Origin: Piromyces finnis
Lineage: Eukaryota; Neocallimastigomycota; Neocallimastigomycetes; Neocallimastigales; Neocallimastigaceae
Length of the DNA stretch: 64,000 nucleotides
Reading direction: 5' to 3'
Assembly: GCA_002104945.1 (NCBI GenBank)
Contig: MCFH01000084.1
Location: 95,191-159,190, forward strand
Below are positions 30,764 to 40,900 of this stretch, piece after piece; positions within the stretch are counted from its first letter, which is position 1; each line of letters begins with the position of its first letter. The notes under the pieces are model-generated. The model worked only from the letters and a program-made list of their open reading frames with translations, ran no database searches and was not told the DNA's origin. The position numbers and the translations under genes are program-made.

Positions 30764-33700
30764 TTTATTTACCTTTTTACTTTTCTTTTTAAATAAATTT
30801 AAAATTTTTTTGTGAAAAGAGCGTTTGAACGACAACTTGGAAAATATTTAGATATTAAAAAACTTTCTATAATTTATTTTAATTATTTTAATAATAATAA
30901 AAATTATATTATTATTAACTTTGGTGACTTTAAATTCCAAAAAAAAAAAAAAATAAATAAATATTTAAAAAAATTTTATAAAAAGAGAAACAATTAAGTT
31001 TATATAATTTATTTAGTAATTTATCTATTTTATTATTTATTTATTTATTTACTTTATAATAATGTACTATTGTGGCTTATATTTTATTAAATGAAAAAAA
31101 AACAAAATTATAAATAAAAATAAATAATGTAAACTAATTTACTACAAATGATTAAGCCACAAAAATTAAAAATGAAGATCAATAAATTTTCATTTATATA
31201 TTTCATAAAATTTTGTTATATTAGTGTTTACTTCCATATCTGGAATTGTTATACGAAGTAAAATATAATTATTAAAGTTATTTATTAAAATCTGATTTAA
31301 TTTATTAATTAAATAGAACTATATGCTTTTTAATGATATAATCCAACCAATAAATCGTTAATACTTCATTTAAATATGGATAGAAGATAGAAGGAAGCTA
31401 TTATTTATTTAATATCAATAAATTCTCTAATAAGCATAAAAAGAAAAATGATAATGATTTAGTTATTCTAATTATCCTAATAAATAAAGCGAACATTAAT
31501 ATCAATAAGATAATATAAAATAAATAATAAAATAGATAAGAAGAAATAACAAAAAAATATTCTTCATAACCTAATTCATTTGGTAATAAAATGAATATTA
31601 TCCAATAAGAATTTCATATATCCAAATTTTAAGTTTATTAAATATAAATACCATCTATTAAAATTTATTAAATGTTAATTTAATAAATTTTAATAGATGG
31701 TATTTATTATCAATATAATATAATATGTTGCTTTAATATATTAAAAATAATAATTATAGTTATGAAATTTTGTTTATTATTTATTAATTTTTAACTTCTT
31801 TTTAAATATGGTCTATTATTATTAAAAAGTAAATATTTTAAATTATTTATTAAATTTATTAAATTTTATTTATCAATTTATTTATTCACTTATCCATTTA
31901 TTTATCATTTATTTAATTATTATTCATTTATTTATGTTTATTTATTTATTTTATTATTTAACTTACTCTTTATTTTTAATAATATTTTGTATTCTTTTAA
32001 ACATTTTTATTAAAAATAAATTATGTTTTGCGATTTTCCATTTACTTATTATTTTATAAACATAAATAATAAATATATAAAATTTTAATCTTAACAAAAA
32101 AAGAAAGATTAAACAATATAAAATATAACTTTAATTTTTTAATCTTTATAATAATCGATCATTAAATTAATTTTTAATATATATTCAATTCTTCGGATTT
32201 TGTTGTGTTATTTTTAATTATTAGTAATGCGTATTTTAATTAAAATTTTAATTAACATTTTTAATTAAAATCCTTTTAATAATGAGTAATTTTTAATAAA
32301 TCAAAACAGCGGTAAGGATAAAATAAATAAAAGTAAAAGAACATTGTAGAAATCAATATAAAAGACTTTAAAGGATAATAAACTATAATTTCTATTGGAC
32401 ATTAATTTATGTAATATACACAATAGTATATTTGTCCACGTGATTGTGGATTGTCTTTACATTTTTATCTAGGGTATTAATAGTTTTTAAGTTGTAACAT
32501 TCATATCTATTAAATTTTAAGGCATTTTCTATGGCCTTTCAAGAATGAAAAAAAAATAGTAATATAAGTTTTTAAAATTTTTCCTATTATTCACCTTCAC
32601 AATTAACATTTAAACCATTTATAAAAAATAAAAATTCAAGATAAATTAGATGTGTCACTTCATAATAAATATTCCAAATATAGTAATAATTTAAAAATTA
32701 ATAACAATGATTTAATTATAAATATTTAATATATCCTTTTATATTTATTATACATTTAGTTATATTAAATTTATAATATTAAAAATTGACATTGTACTAC
32801 TAAAAAATTATGTAGTTTAAATTACGAATAATAATAATGATGGATGATTTAGGATAAAATTCCATATTCTCTCAAATAATAAATTTTTAAATATAGCAAT
32901 TGTTCATGATAGAAAGGTAATATAAATAAAAATATTTTTATATATAGGAAGTCAATACTATCTATCTTGAACAATTTTTTATATATATAAAATGAATATT
33001 ATTTATCTATAACAAAATTTTTATATATAATCTTTATATTAAATTTTAAAATTCATATTTTAAAAATTCAACTCTTTTGTTTAACATATAAAAAGTAGAT
33101 TTAAATGGTTTAGTATATTGTTTTATATAGCAAATTTAATAATTATTATTATAGTTTAAAATTTATTTTTCATTATATTTTTAATTTTAGTATAGAAATA
33201 TATATTATTAAAATAGGAATATCCTTTTTTTTTTCCTTTTTTTTCTATCAACCCAAATTTTATTATGTTACCCAAGAATTATTATTTACTATTATTATTT
33301 TAATGTTACTCAAATTTTAATAATGAATCATTACAATTCAAATTAGATCGTGATGATAGATGATACTATCTTTCATTTATCCATAGATTGAATAAAAATT
33401 ATAAAGTGTTCAAAGTACATTACCATCGATGTTAATTTAACAACAAATATAATAATATATTTGTATATGAAATTAAATAATTATCACTTTAGGTGATTCA
33501 AATTTCATTTACTCTCACATTTTCTTTGAGTACTTTTCTTAGAGGTTAATAAATGCAATTGTAAAATAATATATATTGTTTAATGATTATGACTTGCTTT
33601 CTTTTTAAATGAAATATAAAATATATCTATTTTTATGTATAAATAAATGGTATTTATAATTAATATATAATAGTTTAAAAACTTCTTATTCATAAAATTA

Positions 33701-34901
33701 ATAATTTTATCCGACCTTATAATTAAATAGTTGATAATAAAGCGTTGATTTTTTATTAATTTTCACTCATTTTTTGCAATGTCTATTTATTAATGGGATT
33801 GAGGAAAAACTCTAATTTTAATAATATTAAAAATTAATATATATTATATTGTAAAAACTAATTATTTTAATTGATACAATATATTTATTAATATATAAAA
33901 ATTATAAACTATTTAATATATTACTTATTTAGTTAAATTAACAAAAGCCTTCTTATATTTGATAAAGTTAATGCATACAAAAATTTCATTAAATTAAAAT
34001 ATTTAATATAATTCAATTAATGATTTAAATGTATTTATATATAATATACATGAGTAAATATATTTAATATATTACGAATAATATTTTTATATATAACAAA
34101 ATAATAATATTATAATTATTAAAATAAATATATTAAATACATACCTTTTTTAATGTTTAAATATGGTCTTTTTAAAAAATAATTATTTATTTATACTAAA
34201 GTATAGATGTATAAAAAAGAAATAGTTATATTACAGCATTTAAATAAAATATATAATTATTTTTATTATTATAAAAATAAAATTATTAAAAAGTTTAATA
34301 ACTATTTAATCGATAAATTTTACTTTATAAACAATAATATATAAAAAGTTATGCCAATATATTTAATTATATTTTTTTGATTTGTAACTTCTTCCTAACT
34401 AACTTAAAAGTTCACTTTTTTTTTAATTAATCTTCTCGAGAATTATTAAAACTTAAATTAATATATTTTACTATATAATAATTCATTTATTATATTATAT
34501 TTTTTTATTTTATAAAACTAATTAATAAAATTAATTTATTTCATTAGATGGTAAAAACATACATACAGATATAATAAAATGGTTATAATATATTAATATG
34601 ATTTAATATATGATTGCAATATATAAATTCAAATGCAAATATTTTAATATCTATATTATTAAATTATTAATCAAATATAATTAATTAAAATTATTATATG
34701 TATACATTATGGTTTTTCATACATTTGTATTTATTTACAAGTGGAAAATTTTACCATCAATTTTTTGGTAATTATTTTTAATAATAATTAGAGTTTAAAA
34801 TCATATAAAATTTATGGGATTCAAAAAAATATAAATAGACCAATAATTTCTTTTTTTTTTTTTCATCATTATACTTATTTATCAATAAAATATAATATAA
34901 A
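30764..34901. other. Divergent AT-rich intergenic region between xylulokinase and xylose isomerase
   Basis: About 4.1 kb with no supported gene, holding the promoters of both divergently transcribed genes. One long perfect hairpin (31644-31707) stands out. A C/T-rich run (TTTCTTTTTTTTTTTTTCATC) lies about 40 bases upstream of the isomerase ATG, a common position for fungal transcription-start pyrimidine tracts. Confidence 0.6.
31644..31707. repeat. Perfect 29-bp inverted repeat with a 6-bp loop
   Basis: The arms at 31644-31672 and 31679-31707 are exact reverse complements (outer word ATAAATACCATC on the left, GATGGTATTTAT on the right), separated by TGTTAA. It ends abruptly at both sides. 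Such a long perfect palindrome in old AT-rich DNA is unusual. It could be a tiny foldback element or a cruciform-forming site; function unknown. Confidence 0.92.
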
Positions 34902-36215
34902 ATGGCTAAGGAATACTTCTCCGGAATTGAAAAGATTAAGTTCGAAGGTAAGGATTCTAAGAATCCAATGGCTTACCACTACTATGATGCCGAAAAGGAA
35001 ATCATGGGTAAGAAAATGAAGGATTGGTTACGTTTCGCTATGGCCTGGTGGCACACTCTTTGTGCCGATGGTGGTGACCAATTCGGTACTGGTACTAAGA
35101 CTTTCCCATGGAACGAAGGTAAGGATGCCATTGAAATTGCCAAGCAAAAGGTTGATGCTGGTTTCGAAATCATGCAAAAGCTTGGTATTCCATACTACTG
35201 TTTCCACGATGTTGATCTTGTTTCTGAAGGTAACTCTATTGAAGAATACGAAGCCAACCTTAAGGCTGTTGTTGCCTACCTTAAGGAAAAGCAAAATGCC
35301 ACCGGTATTAAGCTTCTCTGGAGTACTGCCAATGTTTTCGGTAACAAGCGTTACATGAACGGTGCCTCCACCAACCCAGATTTCGATGTTGTTGCTCGTG
35401 CTATTGTTCAAATTAAGAACGCCATCGATGCTGGTATTGAACTTGGTGCTGAAAACTACGTCTTCTGGGGTGGTCGTGAAGGTTACATGAGTCTTCTTAA
35501 CACTGACCAAAAGCGTGAAAAGGAACACATGGCCACTATGCTCACCATGGCTCGTGATTACGCTCGTTCTAAGGGTTTCAAGGGTACTTTCCTTATTGAA
35601 CCAAAGCCAATGGAACCAACCAAGCACCAATACGATGTTGACACTGAAACCGTTATTGGTTTCCTTAAGACCCACAACTTAGACAAGGACTTCAAGGTCA
35701 ACATTGAAGTTAACCACGCTACTCTTGCTGGTCACACTTTCGAACACGAACTCGCTGTTGCTGTCGACAACGGTATGCTCGGTTCTATTGATGCTAACCG
35801 TGGTGACTACCAAAACGGTTGGGATACTGATCAATTCCCAATTGACCAATACGAACTCGTCCAAGCTTGGATGGAAATCATCCGTAACGGTGGTCTCGGT
35901 ACTGGTGGTACTAACTTCGATGCTAAGACTCGTCGTAACTCCACTGATCTTGAAGATATCTTCATTGCCCACATTGCTGGTATGGATGCTATGGCCCGTG
36001 CTCTTGAAAACGCTGCCAAGCTTCTTGAAGAATCTCCAATTAAGAAGATGAAGGCTGAACGTTACGCCTCCTTCGACAGTGGTATGGGTAAGGACTTCGA
36101 AGATGGTAAGCTTACTCTTGAACAAGTTTACGAATACGGTAAGAAGAACGGTGAACCAAAGCAAACCTCTGGTAAGCAAGAACTTTACGAAGCCATTGTT
36201 GCTATGTACCAATAA
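34902..36215 (+). CDS. xylA: Xylose isomerase
   Basis: 437-residue class II xylose isomerase, converting D-xylose to D-xylulose in the cytosol with two divalent metals. Active-site residues are in place: His102 and Asp105 in FHDVD; Glu233 and Lys235 in IEPKP; Glu269, Asn271 and His272 in NIEVNHA; the metal ligands Asp297, Asp308 and Asp310 around SIDANRG and WDTDQFP. Length matches the Piromyces enzyme, which it strongly resembles; such fungal enzymes are accepted as bacterial in origin (Bacteroidetes-like). Codons are highly biased (GGT, AAG, CTT, GTT, GAA), suggesting strong expression. No intron; the ATG has A at -3. The next coding step, xylulokinase, is the divergently transcribed neighbour. 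Confidence 0.97.
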   Translation: MAKEYFSGIEKIKFEGKDSKNPMAYHYYDAEKEIMGKKMKDWLRFAMAWWHTLCADGGDQFGTGTKTFPWNEGKDAIEIAKQKVDAGFEIMQKLGIPYYCFHDVDLVSEGNSIEEYEANLKAVVAYLKEKQNATGIKLLWSTANVFGNKRYMNGASTNPDFDVVARAIVQIKNAIDAGIELGAENYVFWGGREGYMSLLNTDQKREKEHMATMLTMARDYARSKGFKGTFLIEPKPMEPTKHQYDVDTETVIGFLKTHNLDKDFKVNIEVNHATLAGHTFEHELAVAVDNGMLGSIDANRGDYQNGWDTDQFPIDQYELVQAWMEIIRNGGLGTGGTNFDAKTRRNSTDLEDIFIAHIAGMDAMARALENAAKLLEESPIKKMKAERYASFDSGMGKDFEDGKLTLEQVYEYGKKNGEPKQTSGKQELYEAIVAMYQ

Positions 36216-36238
36216 ATTAGTTAAATTGATAAAAATAA

Positions 36239-36279
36239 TAAGTAATAATTATTACTTATCTTGACTTGTTTTTTCAAGT
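36239..36279 (+). terminator. Paired hairpins just after the xylose isomerase stop
   Basis: A perfect 20-bp palindrome, TAAGTAATAATTATTACTTA (36239-36258), begins 23 bases after the stop, followed by ACTTG-TTTTTT-CAAGT (36264-36279). They probably lie in the 3' UTR and may assist 3' end formation or stability; they resemble, but should not be taken for, bacterial terminators. Confidence 0.5.
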
Positions 36280-36965
36280 TTAGAAACTATCTTTACAGTA
36301 CTAATTAAATATAGTACAAAAATATAAATAAGTATAAAAAGTCTTTAAAACACAAAAATTTTGATTTAGGGAAAATAAAATAAATATAAAATAATTAGAA
36401 AAATCTATTAAGACAATATTATTATTTTCGTTTCTATTTATAAAGAAAGTAAATAATAAGTAATAAAAACAAAAAGAAATAAAAATAATGAAATAAAAAT
36501 ATTTTTATTTTCATTTTTTCCCTTTTTTGTAATAAAATGTATGCAAATAAAAAATAAATATTAAATAATATAAAATTTTATTTTTTGTTTTAAAAATAAA
36601 CATAATAAAATTGTAAATAAAAAAAAATTGAAGTTTTATTTTTAAGAACTTTTGTGTTTAAAAAAATATTAATAATATATTTATTATTTATAATATAAAT
36701 ATATAATATTTAATTGAGAGAGAATATAATTAAAAAATATTTTAAATAATAATGATGTTTAAAAATATTTAGAGTGTGTTTATGATAATATTTAATATTG
36801 GAAAGATGACTTTAAAAAGTAGTTAGCATTACAAAAAAAGATAAATTTTTAATATATTTTAGATTTAGTTGTTAGCAGAAATATTTTTTTTAAAAAAGCG
36901 AAAATAATTCCATTAAGAATAAAAAATAAATGATAAGAATTTATTGTTTAATTTAACAAATATAC
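36280..36965. other. AT-rich spacer
   Basis: No coding or repeat signal beyond base composition. Confidence 0.65.
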
Positions 36966-36977
36966 CATATAATCATA
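36966..36977. repeat. Left target-site duplication of LINE copy 7
   Basis: CATATAATCATA, repeated exactly at 43113-43124 after the tail of copy 7. Together they define the pre-insertion site of the whole plus-strand LINE block. Confidence 0.92.
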
Positions 36978-37031
36978 CCGCGGAACTTCTAACCAAAATC
37001 ATGCCTTTTGCTATTGGCCAGCAATGGTCAA
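36978..37031 (+). mobile_element. Family A LINE copy 7, 5' part
   Basis: First 54 bp of a 5'-truncated LINE whose remainder is at 42751-43112. It begins CCGCGGAACTTC, in the C-terminal coding region. The last 25 bp (37007-37031) are the target-site duplication made by copy 6. Confidence 0.9.
37007..37031. repeat. Left target-site duplication of LINE copy 6
   Basis: A 25-bp stretch starting TTTGCTATTGG and ending GGTCAA, repeated exactly at 42751-42775 after the copy 6 tail. It is longer than the 12-bp duplications of the other copies. The duplicated sequence is LINE coding sequence from copy 7. Confidence 0.92.
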
Positions 37032-37278
37032 TCCCTCTTGGGAACGTGCCTTCATTTATTTAATAAATGTAGTTTCTCAAGGGGGTCTACTCATGCTCAT
37101 GGTACTGAGAGAGTAGAAAGAATTAAATCCAAGTATTGCGCAATGGATGCTTGGTGCCCTCTTAGGAATGTGCCTTCATTTATTTAATAAATGTAATTTC
37201 TCAAGGGGGTCTACTCATGCTCATGGTACTGAGAGAGTAGAAAGAATTAAATCCAAGCATTGCGCAATGGATGCTTGG
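37032..37278 (+). repeat. Two leader monomers of copy 6
   Basis: Units start at CCCTCTT (37033 and 37157). As RNA each can fold into three stems: CCCUCUUGGGAA with UUCUCAAGGGGG (12 pairs including two G-U) enclosing CAUUUAUU/AAUAAAUG; UCUACUC/GAGUAGA enclosing CUCA[UGGUAC]UGAG; and CCAAG.AU/AUGCUUGG. A variant unit with CCAAGUAU keeps pairing through G-U. Probably promoter and/or structured 5' leader. Confidence 0.88.
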
Positions 37279-37339
37279 TTAGTCTTCAAGGGAAAATTAT
37301 TAGGACTAAGCTCATGGTACTGAGCGATTAAAAAACATT

Positions 37340-37371
37340 TTATTCATCAAATTTAAGTATTTGATGAATAA
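37340..37371 (+). repeat. Leader hairpin with perfect 13-bp arms
   Basis: TTATTCATCAAAT and ATTTGATGAATAA flank a 6-base loop in the sense leader RNA, just upstream of the candidate splice donor. A similar GCTCA[TGGTAC]TGAGC hairpin, echoing the monomer one, lies shortly before it (about 37310-37325). Confidence 0.8.
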
Positions 37372-37391
37372 GTGAATGTTTGATTTTTCAG

Positions 37392-37470
37392 GTAAGTTTG
37401 TATAGTATTTAATTAGAAGAGTAATACATTTTGTTGCTGTATTTTTTCTTTTATTCATGTATTCATGTAG
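37392..37470 (+). other. Candidate 79-nt leader intron of copy 6
   Basis: Runs from GTAAGTTTGT after TTTTTCAG to CATGTAG before TACTACTC. The same segment is precisely absent from copy 8. It contains short upstream-like words but no clear branch consensus. Confidence 0.55.
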
Positions 37471-37924
37471 TACTACTCTTCTCTTGTAAGAATCCAATGT
37501 AGTCAACTTTAGCATTTGCATTGTACTTTTATATTCATGTAGCTATTGTTGTATTGTTTCTTGTAAGAGACTGATTCACTCTACATCATGTAAAAATACT
37601 ATTCACAAGCTTTCTGGTGTCGACATTCTTGATTCAAATTTTTTACCAATTTAAATATTTAATGAAAAGTAAAGTCAAACAAGTTTAGTGTCAAAAAGCG
37701 AATCGAATTTACTAACAACAAACCAAAACTAGAATTTTTAAAGAAAATTTACAACTAGAATTCAAAAAAAAAGAAACTTTAAACAAAGCATCGTAACAAT
37801 TTTTGTACTATCCAGTACTTTTAAGAAGAGAGAGAGAGACAGATTTTTTTCCATATACGTTATATTTGTAATTTTTATTAGTATTTATTTTATATTCAAT
37901 ATTTTTTAATTAGAATTAATTATC

Positions 37925-40900
37925 ATGTCAGTCCTTTATATTAAAGATAAGAATTATATCAGACGTGGTACCCGGTCTTATGGTATCCCCTTAGATGATA
38001 TTCGCTCCTTCTTTATCCGTGGTATTCGATCATGGTCAGTAAATATGCTATGGGAAAAACTCGAGGTTATTCTAGAAGATAAATTTAATTCAGTTATTAG
38101 TGTTAAATATTTTCAAACTTTCAATGATCACTTTTTCTTAGTCAAGGTTCATGGTTCATCAAAAGATTGTATTAAAATCTTACACATGTTAAAGAAGAAA
38201 CTTTCAGTTACCTCAATTTCCTTTTCAGCTCGTAGTAGAAGGAATCACAAATACACTTTTTCCACTCTCAAACGTAAAATTTTAGTTTCTAATAAATATC
38301 AACATTCTATTCAACAATCATTTCAACAATCAGTTCAACAATCAGTTCAACAATCTCATCAACAATCCGATCTTCAACAAGATCTTCAACAGGATCTTCA
38401 ACAAGTTTCCCATCATGAAAATATTCCAGATCTACAGCAAACACAATTTCAATCTCAACATTCAACAATTAATTCTAATAGTTCTATCAACTCTGATAAC
38501 AGTTCAATAGTTGATAGTTCTTCAGTTTCACAGCCATCTAGTAATAGTTCTACTTATTCCTCTGATGCATCATCCATTAATAACGATGACTTTAATAATA
38601 ATAATAATAGCAACGATTCTTCCTCATACAACAAGCCTGATAACTTTTCTTTTTGTCTTAGTTGGAACACCAATGGGTGGAATCATGAAAAGAGAGATAG
38701 TATTAGCTATTTCACAGCTATTTTCAAACCATTATTCTTATGTTTCCAAGAAACTGGTAATGGTTCTAGATTGAATACAGATTATCCTTGTCGTGTTACT
38801 TTGCGAAACTATAGACACTTTTTCAAGAAAGCTGACGAATCAGTTCCGGGAATGAGAGGTTTATATTTAGGTTTTCACAATTCGTGTCAAGCCTCACTTG
38901 AAAACTTCTCTGGAAAGTATATTATTTCTATTTATACTTTTAGTCTCTGGAATAGATTCAAATGCTCGATTGGAAATGTTTATATGCCTCATAGTCATCA
39001 CAACATCTATGTTGATCATGCAAAGTTAGAAGTTCGCTTGTGGTTACAAACTCATTCATCCCATCCATCGATTCTTGTTGGTGATTTTAATATGTCTAAA
39101 GTAAAATTATCCAACTGGTTATCAACTAATGGATTAGGAGATTGGGAAATTCTTCCGCTTAGAGGGTCTACTATCTCTTGGACTCGAGGTGATCAATCTT
39201 CCGACATTGACCATGCTCTTATCAATTCGAAGATGAAAGATCTTATTCACTCAGGATCATTTATAAATAATTTTTATCCTGTATCAGACCATAAGCCACT
39301 TCTTATTAATGGTAAAATTATTCCTATGGATGATTTTTCTAATGACTTTAATGTTCCTAAGAAAATTCTGAAATGGAATAGATTAAAATGTATTGAGGAA
39401 AAGGAATCTATTCTCAGTCATAATAAATTCCAAATACTTTCAGCAAAATCCAGCGATCCTAATGTTTCTACAGATGAACTTTCCAAAGAGTTTACTTCAA
39501 CTGCTTTTTCAATTGCAGACGAGCTCAGTATTACTTCAGCAAATAATGTTATAAAGTCTTCATTTCATATTTCACAACAAATTTTTAATCTTCAAAAAAT
39601 CAAAATGAAGTTGTATAAGAGATTTAAAAAAGAAAGAATTTATGATATAGATGAATTTATTAAAAGAATTAAAATCTACCGTAAACTCATTGATTACATC
39701 CACAAAAGATGTAATGAATTTAGGAAGCAAGAATATCTTCATTGGATTAAAACAGGATGTGAGTATATGAAGAGTCATAATCCTAAGAAGGCCTGGAAAT
39801 GGATCAAGAAAACTGCAAAAATTGGAAAAGATTCCTTCTTTATTGCTCAACCAATTAAAAATAAAAATGGAGAATTAGTTGTTGCTACGGAAGAACAACT
39901 AGATGTGTGGCATGATCATTTCGAAAAGCTTGCATCAGATCCAAGTGGTGTAAGTCTTGATTTGGAGCATTGGTATGAAGAACCAACGAATAAACGTTTT
40001 TCACTTCCTATGCTTGATGAGTGGGATATCAACCAAGATATTAGTATTGATGAAGTCAAGTCAGCTATCCTCACTACTCCAAATTATAAAGCATCAGGTC
40101 CGGATGGTATTCCAATTGAATTTTACAAAGCATTAGTTCCATCAAGTAATGATTCTAATAATGCTACAGATAATAATTCTTCTGGTAATACTACTTCAGA
40201 TAATGATGCTCATGGTTTAAATTTTATTCTTAAATTATTCAACCGTATTTGGGATGGAGATTTCCCCAACTCATGGAATGAATCCAGTATTGTTTCTATT
40301 CCTAAGAAGGGAGATTTGACAGATTGTGATAACTATCGAGGTATATCACTTATCAATAATGGTATTAAGTTGATTTCCAAAATTGTCACCACTAGAATCT
40401 CAGAATATGGTTTAAAGAATAATTTCATTAGACCTGAACAATTTGGTTTTCGAAAAAAGGAAGAAAGTATTAGTCTTTTCATTTCAATCCAAGAAATATG
40501 CCGTAGACGTCAATTAGATAATAAAGAGACATATTTGGCCTTTTTAGATCTCAGGAAAGCATACGATTCAGTCCCAATCGGTAATATTCTCCATAAATTA
40601 GATTGTTTAGGAATCCGAGGTAAGAGTCTACAATTTATCAAAAATTTATATTTAACATCTAAGGCTAATGTCAAATTAGATGGACAATTCTCGAAATCTT
40701 TTGATGTGAAGAAAGGAGTCCGTCAAGGTTGCCCACTTTCGCCTATTCTTTTTAATCTCTTTATTAATGATATATTTAAAGAGTGTGAAGATCTCGGAGT
40801 CAGTTTAGGTGACACTCGATGCTGTGGTGGACTTTTTGCAGATGATATAGTTATTTGTGCTCCAACAAGAGGATGCTTAAAAAAGATGCTTAGAAGAGTT

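Noticed and set aside
30812-30997. 61-codon plus-strand ORF beside xylulokinase
   Set aside because: Asn/Lys/Ile-rich, overlaps the xylulokinase promoter region antisense; no support.
35028-36212. Long antisense frames across xylose isomerase (215 and 177 codons)
   Set aside because: They mirror the highly biased codon use of the true gene on the other strand and show no domain; products are Val/Thr-rich low-complexity.
36239-36279. Bacterial rho-independent terminator implying recent bacterial transfer
   Set aside because: Hairpins lack a G+C-rich stem followed by a U tract in the proper place, and the locus is fungal in composition; treated as a 3' UTR feature.
37032-37156. Hammerhead ribozyme in the monomer
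   Set aside because: No CUGANGA...GAAA core was found in the sense RNA; other ribozyme classes cannot be judged by eye.
37392-37732. Longer leader intron ending after TACTAAC...CTAG at 37732
   Set aside because: The TACTAAC branch-like word is attractive, but the only copy with a missing segment (copy 8) supports the shorter 79-nt GT-AG unit; the longer one is kept in every leader.
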